The notes under the pieces: model-generated
Database searches by the model: none
Seen by the model: the letters and a program-made list of their open reading frames with translations, nothing else
Told to the model about the DNA's origin: nothing
Made by a program: the position numbers and the translations under genes
NCBI GenBank assembly: GCA_046349875.1
Contig: JAXMBN010000037.1
Coordinates: forward strand, 1-54,061
From: JAXMBN01 sp046349875
GTDB taxonomy: Bacteria; Planctomycetota; Planctomycetia; Pirellulales; Pirellulaceae
Length of the DNA stretch: 54,061 nt
Direction of reading: 5' to 3'
Part shown: positions 37,572 to 45,741 of the stretch, in pieces
Layout of the letters: every line of letters starts with the position of its first letter
How positions within the stretch are numbered: position 1 is the first letter of the stretch

Positions 37572-38375
37572 ATGACGAGTTGTCAAGCGAATCCCAAAGA
37601 TGCCCCCGTAGCTGTGATTACCGGAAGTGCCGCACCACGGGTTGGTCGAGCGATCGCGCTGCATTTCGCGAATCATCACTATCGTATGGTCGTGCACGGC
37701 CATCGATCGACTCAGGAGGGCGAAGAACTGGTGAAGCAGCTTGCGTCAGGAGGCCAAGACGCAATGCTCATCCGCGGACCTGTCGAGGATGAGACGACCG
37801 TGAAAGGTTGGGTTGACGAGGTACGCCAGCGAATGGGGAGAATCGATGTCTTGATCCATGCGGCTGCGATTTGGGAACCCAAACGCCTTGAGGAGACTAC
37901 GGTGGATGACTTGCAGCACTTTCTGCAAGTCAATTTGATCGGAAGTTTTCTCTGCGCCAAGCATTTTGGTTTGGCGATGACGCAACAGCCGCAAGGTGGT
38001 TCGATTGTCTTGATGGGCGATTGGGCGATCGAACGACCTTATGTCGACTTCTCTGCATACTTCTTGAGCAAGGGAAGCATTCCCACATTGACTCGATCGA
38101 TGGCGGTCGAATTGGCTTCGCGGAATCCAAAGGTCCGCGTCAATGCCATCCATCCTGGGCCAGTCATGCTGTACGAAGGGGCGAGCGATACCCTGCGAGA
38201 AAACGTTCGGCGTCAATCGCTGCTGCAACGGGAGGGAGCCTCTTGGGATATCGCCGAAGCGGCCCTATTCTTGTCGCAGCAAGCGTTCATCACAGGGACT
38301 TGTCTTCCCGTGGAAGGCGGACGCACCATCTATTCGCCTAACGATAACGAAGCCATCGCCCATCCATCGCGATAG
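37572..38375 (+). CDS. Short-chain dehydrogenase, FolM/pteridine-reductase-like
   Basis: 267 residues from ATG 37572 (MTSCQANPKDAPVAVITG); the longer start at 37503 adds 23 residues that look like non-coding leader. The nucleotide-binding turn is 'VITGSAAPRVGRAIALHF', close to the TGxxxRxG form of pteridine reductases; the Arg pocket is 'VHGHRSTQEG'. Then come 'DVLIHAAAIWEP' (NAG-type motif), 'VNLIGSFLCAK', and the catalytic region 'MGDWAIERPYVDFSAYFLSKGSI'. Here Tyr-x3-Lys is kept while the usual Ser is replaced by Asp, as in PTR1 and FolM. With thyA and folA just upstream (138 bp) a dihydropteridine-reducing role is likely. C-terminus 'ITGTCLPVEGGRTIY'. Confidence 0.85.
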   Translation: MTSCQANPKDAPVAVITGSAAPRVGRAIALHFANHHYRMVVHGHRSTQEGEELVKQLASGGQDAMLIRGPVEDETTVKGWVDEVRQRMGRIDVLIHAAAIWEPKRLEETTVDDLQHFLQVNLIGSFLCAKHFGLAMTQQPQGGSIVLMGDWAIERPYVDFSAYFLSKGSIPTLTRSMAVELASRNPKVRVNAIHPGPVMLYEGASDTLRENVRRQSLLQREGASWDIAEAALFLSQQAFITGTCLPVEGGRTIYSPNDNEAIAHPSR

Positions 38376-38539
38376 CGTTGACTTCCAATGTCGACTTCAG
38401 ATGTTGACTTCCAGTCCCTTGGAAGGTTCTTCTCTAATAACGTGCAGTCTCAATCATCCGTTACACGTTGACCAACGCTTTAGCCTGCCAACATCAACTC
38501 TTCGCCAACTCGTAGCGAACGAACCCAACGCTCTACGAT

Positions 38540-39688
38540 CTAGTCCAAAAAGTCTTGATCGCGAAGACGCTGAGGCACATACACTTCTGTTACGTACGAA
38601 ATGTCCTTGCTGATGAGAGACTCGACTTCCAGTTTGAAGCCATTGTCCAGCATCTTGTTGACTTCGGCTTGCCAGGGCTTTTTGTCCGCAAACCATTCGT
38701 ACTTCATGATCTGCTTGGCTCGTTTACGGTCTTGATCATTGAGCTTGATCGTGACGTTGCTCTTGAGCTGGCAACGATCATAGTCGCTACTACGTAATCC
38801 GAGGTAGCGAGCTTTCGGAATGGCCATGCGTTGGCTTTCGAAGGCGAGATTGATCGAACCTTGTTTGAGCACGCTGTAGATGTAGTATCCCCATGGGTCG
38901 TTATCGAGCAAGCAATAGACAGGGAGATTGAGTTCGTTGTGGAGGCGATAGAGCAAGCGTCGAACACCGCGAGGAGGTTGTCCACCACCGTGGGTGAGAA
39001 TGCACTTGTGCTTTTGCCAGAACTTATCTTGATTGAAGCGTTGCCAGACCGTGTCCTTTTCAACGTGGAGGATAAACTTGGCATCGCATTTTTTGAACTT
39101 GATCACTTCTGGCTCGACGATACTTGGGATCGCATATCCTCCTGATCCCATCCGGCTTGCGTCGATCGTGTCACCGCTATCTTCGAAGGTGATCGGACCG
39201 ACCATGGATCCTTTGGTTTGAGCGTAGAGATGGAGTTCTTCGCGAAGGGCTCCGGAGAGTACCTCGAGATCTTCGATCACGGCGTCGGATTCGCTCTGAT
39301 CATCGAAGGTTTCTTCCTTGGTCCCTTCGATTGTATGTTTGAGCATGTAGTACAGACCCCGGATGCTGGTCGACTTACCCTGTCGAAGCAAGCGACTGCA
39401 ACCGCTACCTGCCAGGATGGTCTGCATATACATGCGAGCTTGATTCAAGTTGAAGAGTTCGCGGCGATTGGTCCGCGTTCCCATTTCAATAAAGCGTTTC
39501 TTTTTATTGAAATGAGCGTTGGAAAGGCTTCGCGAGGGAACGTCTAGGTGAGGATCGCGTTGCTTGGACGCCGCTTCGATGACGCGATTGGCCAAGGTCT
39601 GGAGCCGATCCATCGTCTCGACATCCTTGCCTTTCAGTTGAACTTCTGGGGTGTCATCGGTTTCCTGGCGTCGTGCACGCTTGGCCAT
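38540..39688 (-). CDS. top6A: DNA topoisomerase VI subunit A (Spo11/Top6A)
   Basis: 382 residues, close to the archaeal subunit. The winged-helix CAP domain holds 'KSTSIRGLYYMLKHTIEG' (the tyrosine pair is the catalytic region) and 'RRELFNLNQARMYMQTIL'. The TOPRIM domain has 'FILHVEKDTVWQRF' (the Glu), 'CILTHGGGQPPRGVRRLLYRL' and the acidic 'PVYCLLDNDPWGYYIYSVLKQGS' (DxD). Together with the B gene upstream (109 bp apart, same strand) it would form an A2B2 type IIB topoisomerase that decatenates and relaxes DNA with ATP. It is otherwise chiefly archaeal and plant; rare in bacteria. It is convergent with the SDR gene (165 bp spacer). Confidence 0.95.
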   Translation of the reverse strand: MAKRARRQETDDTPEVQLKGKDVETMDRLQTLANRVIEAASKQRDPHLDVPSRSLSNAHFNKKKRFIEMGTRTNRRELFNLNQARMYMQTILAGSGCSRLLRQGKSTSIRGLYYMLKHTIEGTKEETFDDQSESDAVIEDLEVLSGALREELHLYAQTKGSMVGPITFEDSGDTIDASRMGSGGYAIPSIVEPEVIKFKKCDAKFILHVEKDTVWQRFNQDKFWQKHKCILTHGGGQPPRGVRRLLYRLHNELNLPVYCLLDNDPWGYYIYSVLKQGSINLAFESQRMAIPKARYLGLRSSDYDRCQLKSNVTIKLNDQDRKRAKQIMKYEWFADKKPWQAEVNKMLDNGFKLEVESLISKDISYVTEVYVPQRLRDQDFLD

Positions 39689-39797
39689 GACTTCATCCTT
39701 CTTGAATGGAACGTTTGTAGTGTTAGGTGCGGATAGGGGAATCGTTGAGAATGACGCTGCCCAAGGTCTCGGCGATCATAATAGGGCTTCGCTCGGG

Positions 39798-41756
39798 CTA
39801 CTCTTCTTCGCCTTCGCCTTCTTCAGTCTCTTCGATTTCATTGCCGAACTCATCGAGTTTGACGTCGGCCATCGAGGTCTTCTTCTTCGCAACGGAGAGA
39901 AGCTTTTCGTAAACGGGTTGGGGTTCAATCTTGTTGATCACTCCAACGGCATCGGCCACTTCTCGGAGGTAGCGAAGGAACACGGTTCGTCGATTGCCTT
40001 CGGCCTGAATGTCTTTGCGTTTGCGAAGGAACGAGGCTAGATTGCGTCCCACGCTTTGTAGAGCAAGACGAAGTTCTTTCTCGATCTCAGGATAGGAAGC
40101 AACCGCTTCTTTCGATTCACTGGTGAATGGGACCCAAACGCTCGCCATGTGAACGATCAGAGTGACAGGACCATTCGGTAGTGAGCCTCGCGATTGGCTG
40201 AGTCCATAGGAACGCCAGTTCATATTCATCACAGCTTGTGTGATAGCGCAGGCACCGGGTTGGAACTGAAGCGGAACCCGATTCGCAAAGCGATAGATCT
40301 GCATCGATTGGCCTTCGGTCGTGTTGACCGAATGCATGGCTTCATGCAACTTTTCCAGATCGGGCTTTTTCAGTTTTTGAGGACTGCAGCGAGTAGGAAG
40401 TTTCGTTTCTTCGATGATCTTGTCTGCCGCTTCGGCCCCTACTCCGCTGAAGGTGTCGAGCAAAAACTTGCGAAGCGTGCGAGCGTCTGACTGCTGAATC
40501 AACTCGATGAGTTCATCTTTGGTCACTTTGGTCGATTGCGTGGCTCCCCCATAGGCCATAGCCACTTCGATCTGAAAGGGAGAGCCGCGATAGACGGCAG
40601 GTGGTCGCGTGAAAGAATCATGGAACTCGCCAGGAACGATCGACTTGAGTCCCTTGAGCAATAGCTCTTGGCCGATCGGAACGATGCAATCGGTGGACGG
40701 TGGTCGAATCTTGGTTTCTTGCAAGGCATTGAAGATTCGTTCCACATCATTGCGCCCTACCTTGGCCGCGGAAGCTCGCGGGCTCAGTTTTGCGATCTCG
40801 CATACTTTGCGGGCGACGGCAGGAGTGACGCAAGAGAAGGACTCGCAAAGAAAGGCCGACAAGGATTGCTTCTTGTCGTCGCTCATCATGGTTACCAACC
40901 GCCCCAGTTCGACTCCGTAAGGGTGCGGCTTGATCTCTTTGGCTTCGCGAGGCAACTCCATCGTGCTTCGTGGAATGGTTCGTTCGTTGCCATCGGGATC
41001 TTTCCAATGGATCGTCACGTGTGGATTGGCGATGGCCGTCTGTTCGAGATATTCATCGACGCTACCTCGGCCTCGCTTATAAACCGCGGCCAATTCGATC
41101 GTCACCCGCGTTCCCGATTCAAGTTCTTTGGGCTCTTTGCCCTCTTCGGCGAGATAGTGGGATTCCCAAGCGATGCCCTGCTCTTTGATGTAGGCAAGGC
41201 CTTTGGCTCCGGCGGGAATATCGACCCCTTCTCCCTTGCCATTGACGATTTCAGGTGCGTTCTTTTTAGTGTCGACTTGCAACTGAAAATAGTGCAGAGG
41301 CGATCGGACCGATGTCTTGGAAACGATCTGCATGGGACGACCCGTGGTCAACATCCCATTCATACCAGCCGCACTAATACCGATCCCTTGCTGACCTCGA
41401 CTCATACGCAATCGGTGGAACTTGCTTCCATAGAGAAGCTTTCCAAAGATGAGCGGGATTTGTTTTTTAACGATCCCTGGTCCATTATCTTGAACGGCCA
41501 CACGGAAGCGGCCAGGCTGCGGCTGATCGATCTGAACCCATATTTCGGGAACGATTCCGGCTTCTTCACAGGCATCGAGCGAATTATCTACAGCTTCTTT
41601 GACGGTCGTCAAAAGTGCTTTGCGTGGATTGTCGAAACATAAGAGGTGTTTATTCTTGGCAAAGAACTCGCTTACCGAAATATCGCGTTGCTTTGCGGCC
41701 ATCGTCTCGGCAGTTGCGCGACGACTTTTGGTCTTGGGGGAGGTATCCGTGGTCAT
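39798..41756 (-). CDS. top6B: DNA topoisomerase VI subunit B (GHKL ATPase)
   Basis: 652 residues. ATP-binding GHKL elements: N-box 'KALLTTVKEAVDNSLDACEEAGI' (about 45-67), G1 'VAVQDNGPGIVKKQIPLIFGKLLYGSKFH', and G2 'RMSRGQQGIGISAAGMNGMLTTG'. These are followed by the helix-two-turn-helix region ('KKPDLEKLHEAMHSVN' and similar) and the transducer with 'FANRVPLQFQPGACAITQAVMNMNWRSYGLSQSRG' and 'HMASVWVPFTSESKEAVASYPEIEKELRLALQSVGRNLASFLR'. The C-terminus is acidic (EETEEGEGEEE). This is the full Top6B layout, larger than the truncated B of mini-Topo VI systems. Transcribed first, then the A gene. Confidence 0.95.
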   Translation of the reverse strand: MTTDTSPKTKSRRATAETMAAKQRDISVSEFFAKNKHLLCFDNPRKALLTTVKEAVDNSLDACEEAGIVPEIWVQIDQPQPGRFRVAVQDNGPGIVKKQIPLIFGKLLYGSKFHRLRMSRGQQGIGISAAGMNGMLTTGRPMQIVSKTSVRSPLHYFQLQVDTKKNAPEIVNGKGEGVDIPAGAKGLAYIKEQGIAWESHYLAEEGKEPKELESGTRVTIELAAVYKRGRGSVDEYLEQTAIANPHVTIHWKDPDGNERTIPRSTMELPREAKEIKPHPYGVELGRLVTMMSDDKKQSLSAFLCESFSCVTPAVARKVCEIAKLSPRASAAKVGRNDVERIFNALQETKIRPPSTDCIVPIGQELLLKGLKSIVPGEFHDSFTRPPAVYRGSPFQIEVAMAYGGATQSTKVTKDELIELIQQSDARTLRKFLLDTFSGVGAEAADKIIEETKLPTRCSPQKLKKPDLEKLHEAMHSVNTTEGQSMQIYRFANRVPLQFQPGACAITQAVMNMNWRSYGLSQSRGSLPNGPVTLIVHMASVWVPFTSESKEAVASYPEIEKELRLALQSVGRNLASFLRKRKDIQAEGNRRTVFLRYLREVADAVGVINKIEPQPVYEKLLSVAKKKTSMADVKLDEFGNEIEETEEGEGEEE

Positions 41757-41967
41757 GAATCGTGGATGGCGTCCTGCTAAAGTTGACCTAAAAACGCAAT
41801 GGAACGACGATTCAGGCCGTGTTCAAGTTCCAGGCACTATCGGCAATTCCACCCCGATTACCTCCATGAAAGCCTGACGGCAAGATATGGTAAAAGGCGT
41901 GGAATAGGCAGAGTATAACGAACAGGCCGTCCTTGATAACAGGCCGATTTGAAATTGGGGGTTCTCG

Positions 41968-42570
41968 ATGTTAGCCATTCCCGAATTGATCTTGGCCAGC
42001 CAGTCGCCTCGCCGGCAAGAACTGCTGCGCGACGCGGGGTATCGATTCCGAGTGATCGAACCCGATCCCTTGGCAGAATGTGGGATTTGTTCTCGCGAAA
42101 CGCCTCCTGAAATGGTGGCCAGGCTAGCGTTTCAAAAGGCTGCGAACGTCGCTTGTCGCTTAGAAAATGCGGCTGAAAAACAAGGCTGGGTTTTGGCCTG
42201 TGATACGGTGGCCGAATGCATGGGACATATTCTCGGGAAGCCCGAGAACCGCGAGCATGCTCGGGAAATGCTACGTCATCTTCGGGGGAGAGATCATTCC
42301 GTCTATTCCGGTGTTTGTCTTTGGGATGTCGCTACCCATCGACGAAGCGTCAAAGTGGATGTCTCTAAATTGTGGATGCATCCCATCTCCGATTCCGAGC
42401 TCGAAGCCTACCTCGATACAGACTTGTGGATTGGCAAATCGGGCGCCTTTGGATTTCAGGACGGACCGCCATGGATCGAGCTCAAATCGGGCTCTGCTAG
42501 CAATGTGGTTGGGCTTCCAATGGAACTATTGGCCAACATGCTCGAACTCTTTCAGCGAGAAGATCGGTAG
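41968..42570 (+). CDS. maf: Maf-family nucleoside triphosphate pyrophosphatase
   Basis: 200 residues with the family signature 'LILASQSPRRQELLRDAGYRFRVIEPDPL' at the start, 'ARLAFQKAANVA', the catalytic 'VLACDTVAECMGHILGKPENREHAREMLRHLRGRDHSVYSGVCL' and 'WIGKSGAFGFQDGP'. Maf proteins hydrolyse dTTP/UTP or modified nucleotides and are linked to septum control and house-cleaning. The central acid is Asp in 'CDTV', as usual. ATG 41968 follows a GGGGG sequence. It is divergent from top6B with a 211-bp spacer. Confidence 0.92.
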   Translation: MLAIPELILASQSPRRQELLRDAGYRFRVIEPDPLAECGICSRETPPEMVARLAFQKAANVACRLENAAEKQGWVLACDTVAECMGHILGKPENREHAREMLRHLRGRDHSVYSGVCLWDVATHRRSVKVDVSKLWMHPISDSELEAYLDTDLWIGKSGAFGFQDGPPWIELKSGSASNVVGLPMELLANMLELFQREDR

Positions 42571-42712
42571 AGTTTGCCGATTATTCCGATTTTGCTGCAT
42601 TCTCGATGGAGCGAAAGACGAAGGAAAGAGATGGTGGAAGGGGCTTCAGCTGGATAGGCCTTTGGTCTCCTGGGGCGCCGACATTTAGATATTCGTGGTT
42701 GGAGTAGAAGAA

Positions 42713-43750
42713 GTGAACCTTCGTCATCGACTTGGACTTCTTTGCCTGAGTGGCATCGTGGCATCGGTTGGATGCGTGCAAAATGGATCTCGTCCGAGCC
42801 TTTGGCCAACCTTGGGTGGTGGTGCAGGATCTGGGGCGGGAGTTTCCAGTGGTATCGCTTCCACGGCCAAAGGGGTGAAGGGCCAGTTCAGTTCCATGGG
42901 AACGGCTGTGAGTTCGGCCTACAACAAGACTAAATCGACGATTACTTCGGCCTTTACCACAACACCTCCCAAGACCGACGATCCCACGTCGCTCAATAGC
43001 AAGGCTCCATCGATTGGTCCCGAAATCTATGTAGCGCAGGGACAGCTGTACGAATCGACCGGACAGTTTCCGAAAGCGATGGACAACTACAGCAAGGCTT
43101 TGGAAATTGAACCCAAGAACGTGGCGGCACTCGCCAGCTTAGCTCGCTTGCACGATCGCCAAAACGACTCGGCCAAAGCGGTCGAGTTCTTCAAGAAGGC
43201 GCTGGAAATGAATCCCAGTGACGACGCGATGCACGTTGAGTTAGGGAATGTCTATCGCAAGCAAGGGCAGTTAGCGGCTGCGAAAGAGTCTTATCAAAAA
43301 GCAGTAAATCTCAAACCGAAGGAAGCGTCGCATCGCTCTGCTTTGGCCGGGGTGTTTCTCGATGAAGGTCGCGAGAAGGAAGCTTTGAATGAATTGGCCA
43401 ATGTGGAGGCTCCTGCGATGGCCAATTATCGCCTTGCCTATCTTTATTTTTCGCGACAGAACGTACCGCAAGCTCAAACCTATCTTGGCAATGCGCTCCG
43501 CATCGATCCGAACCTACAGCCAGCTCGCGACATGATGGCACAACTCAATGGTGGCACTCAAATCGCGCAGCAAGCGATGAATGTATACCAGAGTGCGAAC
43601 GGGCTTTATCAGAATGCTAGCACCGTGATCCAGGGTACGAATCCTGCTGCAGGCGCCACGTCCATGCCAGGTCCTTCCATGCCCATGACGTCAGGAGCGC
43701 AAGTACCAGCGACCGCCGGCGGACCCGCATCGAATTCCGTTTTCCGCTAG
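42713..43750 (+). CDS. TPR-repeat lipoprotein
   Basis: About 345 residues; I prefer the GTG at 42713 (VNLRHRLGLLCLSGIVASVGC) with GGAG upstream over the GTG at 42695. The lipobox is 'ASVGC', giving a lipid-anchored Cys near residue 21. A Gly/Ser-rich linker follows, then TPR units: 'AQGQLYESTGQFPKAMDNYSKALEIEPKN' (about 112-140), 'LARLHDRQNDSAKAVEFFKKALEMNPSD', 'LGNVYRKQGQLAAAKESYQKAVNLKPKE', 'LAYLYFSRQNVPQAQTYLGNALRIDP'. The C-terminus is Pro/Gly/Ala-rich. A protein-binding role in the envelope is expected; partner unknown. The 31-bp repeat array begins 6 bp after its stop. Confidence 0.82.
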   Translation: MNLRHRLGLLCLSGIVASVGCVQNGSRPSLWPTLGGGAGSGAGVSSGIASTAKGVKGQFSSMGTAVSSAYNKTKSTITSAFTTTPPKTDDPTSLNSKAPSIGPEIYVAQGQLYESTGQFPKAMDNYSKALEIEPKNVAALASLARLHDRQNDSAKAVEFFKKALEMNPSDDAMHVELGNVYRKQGQLAAAKESYQKAVNLKPKEASHRSALAGVFLDEGREKEALNELANVEAPAMANYRLAYLYFSRQNVPQAQTYLGNALRIDPNLQPARDMMAQLNGGTQIAQQAMNVYQSANGLYQNASTVIQGTNPAAGATSMPGPSMPMTSGAQVPATAGGPASNSVFR

Positions 43751-43756
43751 ATCACC

Positions 43757-43972
43757 GTAGCGCGGCTGTCCTCAGCCGTAAGGAATCGTAGCGCGGCTGC
43801 CCCAGCCGTATGAAATCGTAGTGCGGCTGTCCTCAGCTGTATGAAATCGTAGTGCGGCTGTCCTCAGCCGTATGAAATCGTAGCGCGGCTGTCCCCAGCC
43901 GTAGGGAATCGTAGCGCGGCTGTCCCCCAGCAGCATGAAATCGTAAGCGGCAATGTCCTCAGCCGTAAAAGC
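43757..43972. repeat. Array of seven about 31-bp palindromic repeats
   Basis: Units begin at about 43757, 43788, 43818, 43849, 43880, 43911 and 43943, each starting GTAGCGCGGCTGTC (or GTAGTGCGG) and continuing CTCAGCCGTATGAAATC. Each contains the palindrome CGGCTG...CAGCCG. Units vary by a few substitutions and the last is degenerate. There are no spacers between units, so this is a tandem repeat and not CRISPR. The same unit recurs at 47145-47175 and 47433-47515, on the other side of the RHS cassette. Confidence 0.85.
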
Positions 43973-44690
43973 AACCAACGACAAACCAACGGCTAGCGTC
44001 TTGTCGCTCGCATTGCATGACGTTATGCAGCGGATGGCGTCACGATCAGATTCATCGACTGGCTTGAGTGTCGTTAAACAATCAGGAACTCGTCCCTGTT
44101 CCTTCACGGAGCCTTCCACCGCCATTACCAAGCTTGCCGATACCAAGGCAATGGTGGAGCCGAACTGGCTTTAGCTCCGCATATCGCCCGGCTCGGCTAG
44201 CATGGTGGTCAATGCCGAAGATGAAGTCACTTTACCAACCGGAGAAACACAACAGTCAACGGCTTCGGATTCAATGCAGCCGACACGACTTATGATTTGA
44301 AGATCGGTTGACCCAGTGGAAACGTGCCAATGGCAACGAGAATCAATCGTGGAGTTTGACGGTGGCTGTGGGCGACTGGTCGTCCGATACTCGCAATGGA
44401 ACCACGACGTCTCGGACTCAGCGTCCCACGCACGAATTGCTGGGCTACCGCGCAACCGCTGGACTATGATGCTGGTGCTGTACCCGGATTGTCGCAGGAT
44501 ATCTCGCAGTCCTATCCTCAGAATTACACTGGCACTTTGACAATAAGCTCCAAAGCTGTCGACATCGACAACAATAGCACCAACGATGTAACCTTCGAAT
44601 ATGATGCATTAGGACGCCGAGTCGCTCGCACTCAAGGAAGCGATGCGGTAGTCTTCATTCAAGTGGATCAGCAAACGATTGCCGGGATTA
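43973..44690 (+). pseudogene. Degraded or frameshifted RHS-repeat upstream part
   Basis: No single frame is open, but RHS protein text can be followed: 'AYRPA' and 'VNAEDEVTLPTGET' (about 44180-44250), 'VNGFGFNAADTTYDLK', 'LTQWKRANGNENQSWSLTVAVGDWSSDTRNGTT' (about 44310-44405), 'QPLDYDAGAVPGLSQD', then 'VTFEYDALGRRVARTQGSDAVVFIQVDQQTIA' (44588-44683). 'YDALGRRV' is the classic YD/RHS repeat. At about 44684 a one-base shift leads to 'DYPRGG' and the open frame that continues as the intact C-terminus. No RHS N-terminus exists upstream, so this is the remnant of an orphan tip cassette or a gene hit by indels. Confidence 0.7.
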
Positions 44691-45708
44691 CCCTCGCGGT
44701 GGTGTAGCGAGCTCGCCGACCTATCGTTACTTCTGGGGCAGATACGTCGACGAGCTGATTGCTCGCAAGGGAACTGGAACGAGCGGAGAGCTGCTTTTTA
44801 GTCATAGAACCCAGCAATACTCAATAGTGGCTATTAGCAATGCCAGCGGCAGCGTGGTCGAACGCGTGGCTTACACAGCCTATGGACAGCCGACCTTTAC
44901 CAATGCGTCAGGTTCTGTTCTCTCATCGTCTGCCAAAGCCACTCGCTACACCTACACCGGTCGCGAATGGGACACAGCCCTAGAGCTCTATCACTTCCGA
45001 GCAAGATGGATGAGTGGAGCGCAAGGAAAGTTTATGAGCAGGGACCCGATAGAGTATCGCGGAAGCAAATGGGGATTGCAGGAATTTCTAGGCTCGCGCG
45101 CACTTTCTAAGATGGATCCGTTAGGAAAGATCACCGTGGGAGAATGCAACGATGTGTTGGAGAATTGGTGGACGAACTCTGGGCAAGCAATTGTTGATAT
45201 GTGTAAGAAATCAAAATTGGATTTGCCAATGCCTGTCTGCAAAGTATGTGATAAAAATCAGCCAAGTACAGCTGGCTGCAAGGGGGATGGTAAAGGGAAT
45301 TATTCCGGTATCGAGATCACACTCTGCGCAAATGAATTCAGAAGTAGAGAAACAATGCTATTGAATATCAAGCATGAAATGCAGCACGCAAAGGATATAT
45401 GCACGTGTAAAGAAGGCTGTCTGCTTCTGGCACACGAAAAAGGAAAGGAATCACTGCAAGCGTATTGTAAAGAAAAAGCATGCTTGGAAATAAGGGCGTG
45501 CATTGTCGGCGACTGTGAGGGTAAGTCTACCGAAGTTGACCCAGCAACAAATTCCAGTCCTATGGCAACCTGTGTTTGGGGATGTGCGATGTGGAGCGTG
45601 GAGAATTCAGAAAAATGTAAAAAGAACGCCAAGGATTACGTGGCAGGTGTTTGGAAACAGTGTTTTTCAACAGAAAGTCCGCTCCCTTCTTTTCCAAATA
45701 ACCTTTGA
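44605..45708 (+). CDS. RHS C-terminus fused to a Cys-rich Atp23/M76-like metallopeptidase domain
   Basis: The frame is open from 44605 and clearly RHS from about 44684 ('DYPRGGVASSPTYRYFWGRYVDELIAR'); GTG 44827 is the first good internal start (293 residues, used for numbering). The RHS core is 'TRYTYTGREWDTALELYHFRARW' and 'GKFMSRDPIEYRGSKWGLQEF', closing at 'DPLGKITVGEC' (about 97-107), the usual junction. The next 190 residues have 17 Cys and a zinc motif HEMQH (183-187, followed by AKD190IC). They have 'LCAN' before it and 'CKEKACLEIRACIVGDC' (214-230) after, then a conserved C-terminal 'KNAKDYVAGVWKQCF'. These match Atp23 (peptidase M76). Predicted secreted/contact toxin protease. The region is A+T-rich against its neighbours. 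Confidence 0.8.
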   Translation, partial: CIRTPSRSHSRKRCGSLHSSGSANDCRDYPRGGVASSPTYRYFWGRYVDELIARKGTGTSGELLFSHRTQQYSIVAISNASGSVVERVAYTAYGQPTFTNASGSVLSSSAKATRYTYTGREWDTALELYHFRARWMSGAQGKFMSRDPIEYRGSKWGLQEFLGSRALSKMDPLGKITVGECNDVLENWWTNSGQAIVDMCKKSKLDLPMPVCKVCDKNQPSTAGCKGDGKGNYSGIEITLCANEFRSRETMLLNIKHEMQHAKDICTCKEGCLLLAHEKGKESLQAYCKEKACLEIRACIVGDCEGKSTEVDPATNSSPMATCVWGCAMWSVENSEKCKKNAKDYVAGVWKQCFSTESPLPSFPNNL

Positions 45709-45741
45709 CCAGTCATTAATCGTGACTGTTTGGTAGAAGAA

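Noticed and set aside
38540..41756. Topoisomerase VIII / mini-Topo VI of mobile elements
   Set aside because: Separate full-length A and B subunits with complete domains, no phage or plasmid genes nearby.
43757..43972. CRISPR array
   Set aside because: Units are contiguous at a 31-bp period with no spacers, diverge from each other, and have no cas genes nearby.
43772..44146. Protein-coding gene across the repeat array (minus strand)
   Set aside because: The frame only translates the 31-bp palindromes into a repeating RATIPYGWG-like text and has no supporting context.
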